DNA of 64,000 nt from Mediterraneibacter glycyrrhizinilyticus (GCF_015560805.1 NZ_JADMSO010000004.1:124001-188000); one strand, 5' to 3'. Counted from the first letter of the stretch, positions 1 through 8,146 are shown. The notes: generated by a model not told the origin, from the sequence alone. A program made the numbers and translations.

Positions 1-608
1 AAGAAATAATTTCCAACGGTGCGATTACAACATATGGCACAAATGATATGGTCTTAGATGTGTGGGGAACAGTTGATCATTGGATCACTAAAAAGAAGAT
101 CATGAGTTTTGGTCCAAGTGGTATAGGATTTGTAAATTTTGGTCATGTTAAAACTTTCAAGGCGGAAGACAGCATTGAAACATATGGAATGGGGGCAAGA
201 GGATTTAATCAATATGATGGGACCATACAAGATGCAACTTTTAAGAGTATAAAAACAGTTGGAGATGGTTCAATAGGAATGCAGTTTTCTAAACCGGTGG
301 GCAGAATCACGATTCAAGAAAGTGTGATAACAGAGGGATCGAGTGGAGAAACATTAGTCAAAGGGATTATAAAAGTGTTGAAAGCTGATGCAATAAGTGT
401 ATTAGATGGGGGCATTCTTGAAGAATTAAACATCTTAGGTGATCTGGTAACAAAAGGCGAAGATGTAGTCGCATATCATGTAAACGGTGGCTTGGTAAAG
501 GCAATGTATTTAAAGGGCAAAATAATGGTTTATGGAAAAAAATCAAGAGCGGTATTAGTAGAAAAAAATGGAAAAACGGATTTATCAGAGTTGAAAGAAT
601 ATATTTAA
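1..608 (+). CDS. Partial beta-solenoid-like repeat protein (C-terminal part)
   Basis: The reading frame is open from base 3 to the stop at 606-608 and has no start inside the window, so this is the 3' end of a longer gene. An ATG at 48 exists but has no ribosome site and lies inside a repeat. At least four exact 25-residue repeats start at bases 24, 99, 174 and 249 (I-x-[TS]-[YFV]-G, then G at position 10 and F/M at 11 in repeats 2-4), with a degenerate fifth at 324. Glycine turns and alternating hydrophobic residues suggest a right-handed beta-solenoid, as in adhesins or carbohydrate-active surface proteins. No catalytic motif, anchor or sortase signal is visible at the C-terminus (ends LSELKEYI). 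The region is clearly more AT-rich than the downstream core genes, which may mean transfer. Function unknown. Confidence 0.6.
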   Translation, partial: EIISNGAITTYGTNDMVLDVWGTVDHWITKKKIMSFGPSGIGFVNFGHVKTFKAEDSIETYGMGARGFNQYDGTIQDATFKSIKTVGDGSIGMQFSKPVGRITIQESVITEGSSGETLVKGIIKVLKADAISVLDGGILEELNILGDLVTKGEDVVAYHVNGGLVKAMYLKGKIMVYGKKSRAVLVEKNGKTDLSELKEYI

Positions 609-649
609 TAAGATATTCGAATCAGAGAGAAAGATCCATAGACAGAGTT

Positions 650-674
650 GGTGCTGAGAGCTATTTTCAGCACC
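650..674 (+). terminator. Hairpin after the solenoid gene
   Basis: GGTGCTG (650-656) pairs with CAGCACC (668-674) across an 11-base loop, 42 bases after the stop codon. No T tract follows directly, so it probably acts with the stronger hairpin at 694-722. Confidence 0.45.
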
Positions 675-693
675 ACTCAGATTGTAGATAAAG

Positions 694-722
694 TCCCGGA
701 CAGAAGTCTGGGATTTTCTTTT
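694..722 (+). terminator. Rho-independent terminator
   Basis: TCCCGGAC (694-701), tetraloop AGAA and GTCTGGGA (706-713) form an 8-bp stem with one G-U pair, followed by TTTTCTTTT. It ends the transcript of the solenoid gene. The rest of the gap to 910 holds no gene; its only other clear signal is the promoter at 848-876. Confidence 0.85.
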
Positions 723-847
723 AGATATCTCCGATAAAATTCTTTTGATGTATTATGTAATAATATAGTGTTCGTTCGTCAATGAATTTTTGGAATGTAT
801 CCATGTTCGATACAAAAAGTAGATATGAGATTGAAACGTCTCATCCA

Positions 848-876
848 TTGACATAATTTCCTATTTTTCATATAAT
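848..876 (+). promoter_or_regulatory. Sigma-A promoter for the radical SAM gene
   Basis: Consensus TTGACA (848-853) and TATAAT (871-876) are separated by exactly 17 bases. This lies 35 bases before the start codon at 911, with AGGAG at 900-904 between them. A short inverted repeat (ATGAGA...TCTCAT, about 825-845) sits just upstream and could be an operator, though nothing supports a specific regulator. Confidence 0.85.
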
Positions 877-910
877 TTAGCAAGAATCATACAAAATATA
901 GGAGAAATGA

Positions 911-2776
911 ATGAGAACATTAGCTTTAAGTGATGATATTTTACTAAATATCGAGAAGCCGGCCCGTTATATCGGCGGCGAGGTCAACTCGGTGATGAAA
1001 GACAAAAGCGAGGTGAATATCCGTTTCGCGATGTGCTTTCCGGACGTATACGAGATCGGCATGTCCCATCTCGGTATCCAGATCCTTTATGATATGTTCA
1101 ACCGCAGGGAGGATGTGTGGTGCGAACGTGTGTATTCCCCGTGGACGGATTTGGACAAGGTGATGCGGGAACAGCATATCCCGCTTTTCGCACTGGAATC
1201 TCAGGATCCGATCAAAACATTTGATTTTCTCGGGATCACGATCCAGTATGAAATGTGTTACACGAATATTTTACAGGTGTTGGAATTGAGCCAGATCCCG
1301 ATGCATGCCAAAGAGAGAACCGAGGAAGATCCGATCGTGATCGGTGGCGGTCCGTGCGCGTACAATCCGGAACCGTTGGCAGAATTTTTCGATCTGTTCT
1401 ATATCGGCGAGGGCGAGACCGTATACGATGAACTCTTGGATCTCTATAAGCAGTGTAAAAAAGAAAAAAAGAGCCGTTTGGAATTTCTGGAAATGGCAGC
1501 AGGCGTGGAGGGTATTTATGTGCCGCAATTCTACGAAGCTTCTTATGAAGAGGACGGAACGCTTCGTGATTTTCGCGCAGTCAATCCGCATGCGCCGGAA
1601 ACGGTAAAAAAACAGGTTGTGATGGATGTGACCGACGCGGTATATCCGATGAGTCCGGTTGTACCTTATATCAAAGCGACCCAGGATCGTGTTGTGCTTG
1701 AGATCCAGAGGGGATGTATACGCGGATGCCGGTTCTGTCAGGCGGGAATGTTGTACCGCCCGACACGGGAGCGGGACGTAGAAGAACTGAAGCGTTATGC
1801 AAAAACCATGCTGAAAAATACCGGGCATGAAGAGATTTCATTGAGTTCATTGAGTTCCAGCGATTATTCCAAACTGCAGGAACTGGTGACATTTTTGATC
1901 GAGGAATATCACGGAAAAGGCGTCAATATATCGTTGCCGTCTCTGCGGATCGACGCCTTTTCACTGGACGTGATGAGCAAAGTGCAGGATGTGAAAAAGA
2001 GCAGTCTGACGTTTGCACCGGAAGCCGGTTCCCAGCGGATGCGAAATGTGATCAACAAAGGTCTAACCGAGGAAGACATCCTGACCGGAGCCGGAGAAGC
2101 GTTTGAAGGCGGCTGGTCCAAAGTAAAATTATATTTTATGCTCGGACTCCCGTGGGAAGAGGAAGAGGATATGAAAGAGATCGCGCGGCTTTCCGACCGG
2201 GTGGCGCGCAGATATTATGAGATTCCGAAAGAACAGCGGCATGGCAAATGTCAGATCACCGCAAGTTCGTCGTTCTTTGTTCCGAAACCGTTCACACCGT
2301 TCCAGTGGGCGCCGATGTGCACGGCGGAAGAGTATGTCAGAAGAGCGGCGATCGTAAAACATGAATTTCAGGAACAGCTGAACAGAAAGAGTCTGAAATA
2401 CAACTGGCATGATGCGGAAGTGACTGTGTTGGAGGGCGTATTTGCGAGAGGAGACCGCCGGATCGGACAAGTGATCGAGGAAGCATACCGGCTGGGATGC
2501 CTGTATGACTCCTGGACGGAGACGTTTGACAATGAGAAATGGATGCAGGCGTTTGAAAATACCGGGATCGATCCGGAATTCTATACATTGCGTGAGCGGG
2601 AAACGTCGGAACTGCTGCCGTGGGATTTCATCGAGATCGGCGTGACGAAGAAGTTTTTGGAACGCGAATGGCAGCGGGCAAAAGACGGTGTCGTGACACC
2701 GAATTGCAGAGAGGGCTGTTCCGGCTGCGGAGTGGCAACATTCGGAGGAGGTGTCTGTTATGAAAGTAAGAATTAA
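911..2776 (+). CDS. TIGR03960-type radical SAM protein, B12-binding-like N-terminus
   Basis: 621 residues. The radical SAM 4Fe-4S motif CIRGCRFC is at residues 269-276 (CxxxCxxC). The preceding ~200 residues resemble the Rossmann-like B12-binding domain found in this family. The C-terminal tail carries another Cys cluster (CREGCSGCG). In some bacteria this protein is fused to the DUF2344 protein that follows here, so the two probably act together; the reaction is unknown, and the constant position next to RNase E/G and L21 suggests an RNA or ribosome-related modification (inference). AGGAG at 900-904 fits the ATG at 911. The gene overlaps the next by 17 bases. Confidence 0.85.
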   Translation: MRTLALSDDILLNIEKPARYIGGEVNSVMKDKSEVNIRFAMCFPDVYEIGMSHLGIQILYDMFNRREDVWCERVYSPWTDLDKVMREQHIPLFALESQDPIKTFDFLGITIQYEMCYTNILQVLELSQIPMHAKERTEEDPIVIGGGPCAYNPEPLAEFFDLFYIGEGETVYDELLDLYKQCKKEKKSRLEFLEMAAGVEGIYVPQFYEASYEEDGTLRDFRAVNPHAPETVKKQVVMDVTDAVYPMSPVVPYIKATQDRVVLEIQRGCIRGCRFCQAGMLYRPTRERDVEELKRYAKTMLKNTGHEEISLSSLSSSDYSKLQELVTFLIEEYHGKGVNISLPSLRIDAFSLDVMSKVQDVKKSSLTFAPEAGSQRMRNVINKGLTEEDILTGAGEAFEGGWSKVKLYFMLGLPWEEEEDMKEIARLSDRVARRYYEIPKEQRHGKCQITASSSFFVPKPFTPFQWAPMCTAEEYVRRAAIVKHEFQEQLNRKSLKYNWHDAEVTVLEGVFARGDRRIGQVIEEAYRLGCLYDSWTETFDNEKWMQAFENTGIDPEFYTLRERETSELLPWDFIEIGVTKKFLEREWQRAKDGVVTPNCREGCSGCGVATFGGGVCYESKN

Positions 2777-3485
2777 ATTCAGAAAATACGGTGTGCTGAA
2801 GTTTATCGGGCATCTGGACGTGATGCGGTTTTTCCAGAAAATGATGCGGCGGGCGGAAATCCCGATCGCATTTACCGGCGGATACAGCCCGCATATGATC
2901 ATGTCGTTTGCCAGCCCGCTCGGGATCGGGCTGACCAGCGACGGCGAGTATGTAGACATCGAATTGACGGAGCTGATCGACAGTGAAACGGCCGTGCGCC
3001 GGATGAATGCGGTGACTGCCGAGGGCATTGAGATCTTAAGTTTCCGGCAGATTTCGGAAGAAAAGAAAGCAACCGGGATGGCGATCGTTGCAGCGGCGGA
3101 TTATCTTGTGTCGGTGCGGAAAGGAACGATGCCGGATCAATGGAAAGAACAGTTTACGGAATTCCTTTCTCAGAAAGAGATCCGTATCGTAAAACAGACA
3201 AAGCGGAGCGAACAGGAAGTGGATATCCGTCCGTGGATCTATCAGGCGGAAATCCGCGGGGAGCAGATCTATCTCCATCTGGCAGCCGGGAGCGTACAGA
3301 ATCTGAAACCGGATCTTGTGATGGAAGCGTTCTGTAAATTCTGTGGTATACAGGAAGAGACGGTCGTATTTTCTTATCATCGGCTGGAAATGTATGCAGA
3401 ATCATCGGAAAACAAAGCGGAGAGTGCAGAACGGTTTGTGACGTTGGAATCATTGGGGGAAGAAATATGCAGCGAAAAGTGCTGA
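2760..3485 (+). CDS. DUF2344 / TIGR03936 radical-SAM-linked protein
   Basis: 241 residues. The N-terminus (KVRIKFRKYGVLKFIGHLD) is typical of the DUF2344 family, which occurs either fused to, or directly after, TIGR03960 radical SAM proteins. The frame stays open to a GTG at 2751, but GGAGGAGG at 2744-2751 sits 8 bases before the ATG at 2760, which is therefore chosen. The start lies inside the radical SAM gene, implying translational coupling. The ~210-residue N-terminal part is the conserved domain; the last ~30 residues are charged. No catalytic motif is recognised; a scaffold or substrate-binding role for the radical SAM partner is inferred. Confidence 0.8.
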   Translation: MKVRIKFRKYGVLKFIGHLDVMRFFQKMMRRAEIPIAFTGGYSPHMIMSFASPLGIGLTSDGEYVDIELTELIDSETAVRRMNAVTAEGIEILSFRQISEEKKATGMAIVAAADYLVSVRKGTMPDQWKEQFTEFLSQKEIRIVKQTKRSEQEVDIRPWIYQAEIRGEQIYLHLAAGSVQNLKPDLVMEAFCKFCGIQEETVVFSYHRLEMYAESSENKAESAERFVTLESLGEEICSEKC

Positions 3486-4663
3486 TGACAAAAGAAAAGG
3501 GCTGTGTCTGGACCTGGCTTCTGGAAAACGGAGAAGCGGCTGAAATTCACTGCAGCAGACAGGATGAGCACAGCGGTCCGGTCCTCGGAAATGTCTACAT
3601 CGGAAAAGTACAGAACATTGCGGCGAATATCGGAGCGGCATTTATCGATATCGGCGGTGTCAATTGCTATTATGACATCAGTCAGGCAAAGCATGCGATC
3701 TTTGCAAGAAAACAAAGTGAAAAAAAAGCGCTCTGCATCGGAGATGAGCTTGTTGTACAGATCAGCCGTGAAGCAGTGAAGACAAAGGCGCCGACGGTGA
3801 CAAGCAATATCAGTTTTACCGGACGAGTTGCCGTCCTGACATCGGGGAACACAAGGATCGGCGTGTCATCGAAGATTCCAAAAGCGCTGCGTGAGGAACT
3901 GAAAGAGCAGCTTTCCCCGATGAAAAATGAAGAGTATGGGATCATCGTCCGGACCAATGCGAAAGAAGCATCTTTTGAAGAGATTACCGAGGAGATCGAA
4001 GCACTTCGTGAAAAATATCAGCATTTAAAAGAGACGGCGGCATACCGGACCTGTTTTTCCTGTCTGGAATGTGCGGCGAAACCGTATTTGACCGATCTGA
4101 AAAATGTTTATACAGACGGTTTGGAAGAAATCATCGTGGAAGACGACGAACTGTATAAAGAAGTGCATGATTTTTTTGAAAAAGAGCAGCCGGAGTATAC
4201 CAGACTTCTGACACATTATAACGACCCGATGCTTTCCCTTTCGGGACTGTACAGCTTAAAACATGTGCTCGGAAGCGCGCTGCATGAGAAAGTCTGGTTC
4301 AAACACGGAGGCTATCTTGTGATCCAGCCAACAGAAGCGCTGACTGTGATCGACGTTAATTCCGGGAAATGTGTTTCAAAAAAGAATCAGGAAGACGCAG
4401 CGTTAAAGATCAATCTGGAAGCGGCAAAGGAGATTGCAAGGCAGCTCCGGCTTCGGAATCTGTCCGGGATCATCGTGATCGATTTTATCAATCTGGACGA
4501 TCCCGATAAAATGCAGATATTGCTGAAAGAATTCCGCAAACTGTTGTCACGCGATCCGATCCAGGCAACGCTTGTGGATGTGACGGAACTGCAGTTGGTG
4601 GAAGTGACAAGGAAAAAAGTCAGAAAACCATTGTATGAATGTTGGGAAGCAAAAAATGAGTAA
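3467..4663 (+). CDS. rng: Ribonuclease E/G family endoribonuclease
   Basis: 398 residues. An S1-like domain lies near the N-terminus (LGNVYIGKVQNIAANIGAAF, around residues 37-56). The two catalytic acidic residues of the DNase-I-like subdomain appear as D296 (TVIDVNSGK) and D339 (IIVIDFINL). Their spacing of 43 equals that of D303 and D346 in E. coli RNase E. The protein ends ~30 residues after the TRKK motif and has no CPxC zinc-link, unlike E. coli RNase E and G. The enzyme should cut single-stranded RNA in mRNA decay and rRNA maturation. It overlaps both neighbours (DUF2344 by 19 bases, ybaK by 8), so it is translated from a polycistronic message. GGGGGA at 3455-3460 supports the start. 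Confidence 0.88.
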   Translation: MQRKVLMTKEKGCVWTWLLENGEAAEIHCSRQDEHSGPVLGNVYIGKVQNIAANIGAAFIDIGGVNCYYDISQAKHAIFARKQSEKKALCIGDELVVQISREAVKTKAPTVTSNISFTGRVAVLTSGNTRIGVSSKIPKALREELKEQLSPMKNEEYGIIVRTNAKEASFEEITEEIEALREKYQHLKETAAYRTCFSCLECAAKPYLTDLKNVYTDGLEEIIVEDDELYKEVHDFFEKEQPEYTRLLTHYNDPMLSLSGLYSLKHVLGSALHEKVWFKHGGYLVIQPTEALTVIDVNSGKCVSKKNQEDAALKINLEAAKEIARQLRLRNLSGIIVIDFINLDDPDKMQILLKEFRKLLSRDPIQATLVDVTELQLVEVTRKKVRKPLYECWEAKNE

Positions 4664-5135
4664 GAAAGAATTAAAAACAAATGCGATGCGGATGCTGGAA
4701 CGACAAAAGATCCCATATGAATATAAGACGTATGAATGTGAAGAGTTTGTGAGCGGGGTTTTTACCGCCGATCAGACCGGGCTTCCGCATGAACTGGTGT
4801 ACAAGACGCTCGTGACAACAGGAAAAACCGGGGCGCATTACGTCTTTGTGATTCCGATCGAGGCGGAACTGGATCTGAAAAAGGCTGCCCGTGCCGTGAA
4901 TGAGAAATCGGTGGAAATGCTCCCGGTCAAAGAGATCACAAAAGTGACCGGGTATGTCCGGGGAGGGTGCACTGCCATCGGAATGAAAAAACAGTTCCCT
5001 ACCGTGGTGGATCAAAGTGCAGAGGAGAAGGAACAGATTTACATAAGCGGCGGAAAACTGGGGATGCAGCTGAAATTAAAACCGGATGATCTGTGCAGAG
5101 CCGCAGGGGCGGTATACGGTAAGATTACGATGTAA
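4656..5135 (+). CDS. ybaK: Cys-tRNA(Pro)/Cys-tRNA(Cys) deacylase, YbaK/EbsC family
   Basis: 159 residues. Trans-editing enzyme that removes cysteine from mischarged tRNA(Pro). Family features are the early TNAMRMLERQKIPYEYKTYE segment, the TLVTTG motif near residue 50, and GYVRGGCTAIGMKKQFPTVV around residues 90-110, which carries the conserved glycine-rich loop and lysines. The reading frame extends upstream to 4635, but GGGA at 4644-4647 with an 8-base gap supports the ATG at 4656 inside the end of the RNase G gene. Last gene of the first operon; lysC has its own promoter. Confidence 0.88.
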   Translation: MSKKELKTNAMRMLERQKIPYEYKTYECEEFVSGVFTADQTGLPHELVYKTLVTTGKTGAHYVFVIPIEAELDLKKAARAVNEKSVEMLPVKEITKVTGYVRGGCTAIGMKKQFPTVVDQSAEEKEQIYISGGKLGMQLKLKPDDLCRAAGAVYGKITM

Positions 5136-5140
5136 TTTTC

Positions 5141-5169
5141 TTGAAAAGTAAAAAAAGACGCGTTATAAT
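5141..5169 (+). promoter_or_regulatory. Sigma-A promoter for aspartate kinase
   Basis: TTGAAA (5141-5146), 17-base spacer, TATAAT (5164-5169). GGAGG at 5194-5198 lies 10 bases before the ATG at 5209. The leader is too short (about 35 bases) for a lysine riboswitch, so end-product control is presumably at the enzyme's ACT domains. Confidence 0.85.
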
Positions 5170-5208
5170 AGAAAACCGAAATGCACCGAAAATGGAGGAT
5201 AACGAGAG

Positions 5209-6528
5209 ATGAAAAAAGTAGTAAAGTTCGGAGGAAGTTCCCTTGCAAGCGCGGAACAGTTTAAAAAAGTCGGAAAGATCATCCGCGCGGATGCATCCCG
5301 GAAGTTTGTCGTGCCGTCCGCACCCGGAAAACGGTTCTCCGGCGATACGAAAGTAACCGATATGTTGTACAGCTGCTATGGTGCGGCAATTCGTGAGAAG
5401 AAATTTGCGGATCAGCTCCAGGAAATCCGGGGCAGATATCAGGAAATCATAGATGGACTCGGACTGGATTTTTCATTGGATCAGGACTTTGAAAAGATCC
5501 GGGAAAATTTCGGGAAGAAGATCGGAAGAGATTATGCGGCGTCCAGAGGAGAATATTTGAACGGTAAGATCATGGCGGCATATCTCGGATATGAATTTAT
5601 CGACGCGGCGGATGTGATCCGCTTTGGCGAAGACAGTTCCTTTGATGAAGAGACAACAAACCAGCTGCTCGCGAAACGGTTGGAAGATTCCAAAGGAGCG
5701 GTGATCCCGGGGTTCTACGGGGCAAAAGCAGACGGAACGATCGTGACATTTTCAAGAGGCGGCTCCGACGTATCCGGTTCGCTTGTCGCTTTGGCGGTGG
5801 GAGCGGATCTTTATGAGAACTGGACGGACGTGTCCGGATTTTTGATCGCAGATCCTCGGATCGTCAAAAATCCGCGTTCGATCGAGACGATCACATATAA
5901 AGAACTGCGGGAGCTGTCCTATATGGGAGCAAGCGTTCTCCATGAGGATGCGATCTTCCCGGTAAGAAAAGCTGGAATTCCGATCAATATCCGCAATACA
6001 AATGCGCCGGAGGACAAAGGAACCTTGATCGTGGAGGGAACCTGCCGTCAGCCGAAATATACGATCACAGGGATTGCAGGAACCGATGGATTTGCGTCGA
6101 TCACGATCGAGAAAGCGATGATGAATTCAGAGATCGGATTCTGCCGGAAAGTGCTTCAGGTATTTGAGGAGCACGATATTTCGATCGAACATATGCCGTC
6201 AGGTATCGATACGATGACGATTTTTGTACATAAAGATGAATTTGAGGAAAAAGAACAGCAGGTACTTTCTGCGATCCATAAGACGGTGAAACCGGATCAT
6301 ATCGAACTGGAATCCGATCTGGCGCTGATCGCCGTCGTGGGACGCGGTATGCGTGCAACACGCGGAACAGCGGGAAGAATCTTTTCTGCGCTTGCACATG
6401 CTCATATCAATGTCAAGATGATCGATCAGGGATCCAGCGAGCTGAACATCATTATCGGCGTACGGCATGATGATTTCAAAAATGCGATCCGCGCATTGTA
6501 TGAGATTTTTGTTGTGACACAGATTTAA
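5209..6528 (+). CDS. lysC: Aspartate kinase (monofunctional, ACT-regulated)
   Basis: 439 residues. Phosphorylates aspartate, the first step to lysine, threonine, methionine and diaminopimelate. The N-terminal KFGGSSLAS is the nucleotide-binding signature of the amino-acid kinase fold, and the FSRGGSDVSGSLVALAVGADLYENWTDV region (about 180-210) binds aspartate and ATP. Residues ~300-439 form two ACT domains (one segment reads GFCRKVLQVFEEHDISIEH), the feedback site. The length fits the monofunctional type, with no homoserine dehydrogenase domain. It stands apart from other amino-acid genes, between translation genes; an 18-base gap leads to the CBS gene. Confidence 0.93.
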   Translation: MKKVVKFGGSSLASAEQFKKVGKIIRADASRKFVVPSAPGKRFSGDTKVTDMLYSCYGAAIREKKFADQLQEIRGRYQEIIDGLGLDFSLDQDFEKIRENFGKKIGRDYAASRGEYLNGKIMAAYLGYEFIDAADVIRFGEDSSFDEETTNQLLAKRLEDSKGAVIPGFYGAKADGTIVTFSRGGSDVSGSLVALAVGADLYENWTDVSGFLIADPRIVKNPRSIETITYKELRELSYMGASVLHEDAIFPVRKAGIPINIRNTNAPEDKGTLIVEGTCRQPKYTITGIAGTDGFASITIEKAMMNSEIGFCRKVLQVFEEHDISIEHMPSGIDTMTIFVHKDEFEEKEQQVLSAIHKTVKPDHIELESDLALIAVVGRGMRATRGTAGRIFSALAHAHINVKMIDQGSSELNIIIGVRHDDFKNAIRALYEIFVVTQI

Positions 6529-6546
6529 ACGACGGAGAAAAATGCT

Positions 6547-6963
6547 ATGAATATATTATTCTTTTTGAAGCCGAAAAGCGAAGTGGCATTTATTTATGAT
6601 TACTGCACGCTTCGTCAGGTGCTTGAGACGATGGAATACCACAAATACGCGTCGATCCCAATGCTGAACCGGGAGGGCGAGTATGTCGGCACGATCACGG
6701 AGGGCGATCTGCTGTGGGGGATCAAAAGCTATCAGAATATGGATCTGAAAAGAGCCGAAAACATTTTTATCCAGGATTTCCCGAGAAAAGCAGATTATGA
6801 AGCGGTTTCCGCAGATGCAGATATGGAAGATCTCCTGAGAAAAGCGATGAACCAGAATTTCGTTCCTGTGGTCGATGACCAGAAGAAATTTATCGGGATC
6901 ATTACAAGAAAGACGATCATTGAGTACTGTTATGAGCGGATGCAGGAGATGGAGAGCGAGTGA
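6547..6963 (+). CDS. CBS-domain pair protein
   Basis: 138 residues made almost entirely of two CBS motifs: about 15-70 (MEYHKYASIPMLNREGEYVG, followed by TITEGDLL) and 80-130 (NQNFVPVVDDQKKFIGIITR). Such stand-alone Bateman modules bind adenine nucleotides and act as sensors. No effector domain is present and the target is unknown. It follows lysC by 18 bases with no promoter between, so it is probably co-transcribed with aspartate kinase. Confidence 0.8.
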   Translation: MNILFFLKPKSEVAFIYDYCTLRQVLETMEYHKYASIPMLNREGEYVGTITEGDLLWGIKSYQNMDLKRAENIFIQDFPRKADYEAVSADADMEDLLRKAMNQNFVPVVDDQKKFIGIITRKTIIEYCYERMQEMESE

Positions 6964-7006
6964 TCCGGAAAATCCGGAAATTTTATCGGAAAATTTTATC
7001 GGAAAA
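6963..7006. repeat. Short tandem repeats after the CBS gene
   Basis: ATCCGGAAA occurs twice in tandem (6963-6971, 6972-6980; the first starts inside the stop codon), followed by two exact copies of TTTTATCGGAAAA (6981-6993, 6994-7006). All four units share an ATC(C)GGAAA core. They may be slippage products or a binding array. The array ends 13 bases before the rplU promoter. Confidence 0.7.
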
Positions 7007-7019
7007 TGCAAGAAAACTA

Positions 7020-7048
7020 TTGACTTCAATATGCGATTGTGCTAATTT
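7020..7048 (+). promoter_or_regulatory. Promoter of the rplU-prp-rpmA operon
   Basis: TTGACT (7020-7025), 17-base spacer, TAATTT (7043-7048). It is followed by a ~85-base untranslated leader and then the strong ribosome site AGGAGGTG at 7125-7132. Confidence 0.65.
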
Positions 7049-7053
7049 ATAGT

Positions 7054-7136
7054 GGTATGCCGCGCAATGAGGTTTCTAAGTTCTGGCATAAAAGCAGACA
7101 CCGTAATTGGCGAGTAATGATAATAGGAGGTGCCAT
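7054..7136 (+). ncRNA. Probable L21 leader RNA (cis-regulatory)
   Basis: The leader between the promoter and rplU contains a closing stem TATGCC (7056-7061) with GGCATA (7085-7090), then an unpaired purine-rich tract and a second small stem around CCG...GGCGAG (7101-7113). Ribosomal L21 leaders that bind the operon's own protein are known at this position in Firmicutes. The assignment rests on position and the visible stem; the family consensus was not checked. Confidence 0.45.
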
Positions 7137-7445
7137 ATGTACGCGATTATAGCAACAGGTGGTAAACAGTACAAAGTAGCCGAAGGCGATATCATTAAAG
7201 TAGAAAAGCTTGGTGTGGAAGCTGGAGAGACTTATACGTTTGATCAGGTGCTTGCAGTAAACAACGACAAACTGGTTGTTGGAAATCCGACTGTTGACGG
7301 AGCAACTGTTACTGCATCTGTAATCGGAGACGGAAAAGCAAAAAAAGTCATCGTTTACAAGTATAAGAGAAAATCTGGATACCATAAGAAAAATGGTCAC
7401 AGACAGCAGTACACTGCAGTAAAGATCGAAAAGATCAATGCGTAA
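7137..7445 (+). CDS. rplU: 50S ribosomal protein L21
   Basis: 102 residues, normal family length. Starts [14 protein letters not shown], a near-invariant L21 opening, and has the C-terminal [16 protein letters not shown] basic region that contacts 23S rRNA. The frame extends upstream, but AGGAGGTG at 7125-7132 places the start at the ATG at 7137. First gene of a three-gene operon with prp and rpmA. Confidence 0.97.
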   Translation: MYAIIATGGKQYKVAEGDIIKVEKLGVEAGETYTFDQVLAVNNDKLVVGNPTVDGATVTASVIGDGKAKKVIVYKYKRKSGYHKKNGHRQQYTAVKIEKINA

Positions 7446-7451
7446 TCGAAT

Positions 7452-7784
7452 ATGATTAATGCAACAATTTATGTGAACAGCAGACATGCATATATGGGAT
7501 TCGATCTGGAAGGACATGCCGGCTATTCAGAAGCAGGCACGGACATTGTCTGTGCGGCGGTATCTGTTCTTGTGATCAATACGATCAACGCGGTTGAGAT
7601 GTATACAGAAGATCAGATGAACTGTGTGACGGATGAGGAGAACGGTATGATTTCATTCCGTTTCGACCGGGAACCCTCGCATGATGCGCAGCTGTTGGTA
7701 AAGACGATGATACTCGGACTTGAGAGCATGTCGGACAACAGCGAATATGAACCATACATTGATATTATTTTCGAGGAGGTGTAA
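7452..7784 (+). CDS. prp: Ribosomal-processing cysteine protease Prp (YsxB family)
   Basis: 110 residues. The family's conserved [18 protein letters not shown] segment (about residues 22-39) contains the catalytic His and Cys pair. In Staphylococcus aureus, Prp removes an N-terminal extension from L27. The downstream rpmA here encodes exactly such an extension, so the enzyme and its substrate lie side by side. The 6-base gap to rplU and the rpmA ribosome site lying within the end of this gene (7773-7780) indicate co-transcription and coupling. Confidence 0.9.
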   Translation: MINATIYVNSRHAYMGFDLEGHAGYSEAGTDIVCAAVSVLVINTINAVEMYTEDQMNCVTDEENGMISFRFDREPSHDAQLLVKTMILGLESMSDNSEYEPYIDIIFEEV

Positions 7785-7789
7785 CTACC

Positions 7790-8074
7790 ATGATGAATTT
7801 GAACCTTCAGTTTTTCGCTCATAAAAAGGGAGTTGGTTCCACTCGTAACGGACGTGACTCCGAAGCAAAGAGATTAGGTGCCAAGAGAGCAGACGGACAG
7901 TTTGTAAAGGCTGGCAACATCCTGTACAGACAGCGTGGAACAAAGATCCATCCGGGCGTGAACGTTGGACGCGGCGGTGATGATACTTTATTCGCACTGG
8001 TTGACGGTGTTGTAAGATTTGAAAGAAAAGGAAGAGATAAGAAACAGGTTTCTATCTATCCGGTAGCTGAATAA
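7790..8074 (+). CDS. rpmA: 50S ribosomal protein L27 with cleavable N-terminal extension
   Basis: 94 residues. After the short leader MMNLNLQFF comes [15 protein letters not shown], the usual mature N-terminus of L27 that reaches the peptidyl-transferase centre. The FF/A junction matches the site that Prp cleaves in Firmicutes. Two adjacent ATG codons (7790, 7793) are possible; GAGGAGGT at 7773-7780 is 9 bases from the first, so 7790 is chosen. A terminator follows. Confidence 0.96.
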   Translation: MMNLNLQFFAHKKGVGSTRNGRDSEAKRLGAKRADGQFVKAGNILYRQRGTKIHPGVNVGRGGDDTLFALVDGVVRFERKGRDKKQVSIYPVAE

Positions 8075-8090
8075 TCGACCGTTAATGAAG

Positions 8091-8121
8091 AAGGCAGGAA
8101 TATCCATTCCTGCCTTTTTTT
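8091..8121 (+). terminator. Terminator after rpmA
   Basis: AAGGCAGGAAT (8091-8101) pairs perfectly with ATTCCTGCCTT (8106-8116) across an ATCC loop, followed by a T run. It separates the ribosomal protein operon from obgE, although read-through is likely because no clear promoter lies in the remaining 25 bases. Confidence 0.9.
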
Positions 8122-8146
8122 AAGATAAATCAAAAGGAGACTGTAT

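Noticed and set aside
2129-3028. 299-codon open frame on the - strand
   Set aside because: Antisense to the radical SAM and DUF2344 genes, with no ribosome site or recognisable domain.
5136-5208. Lysine riboswitch before lysC
   Set aside because: The whole gap is 73 bases and the promoter lies inside it; there is no room for the aptamer.
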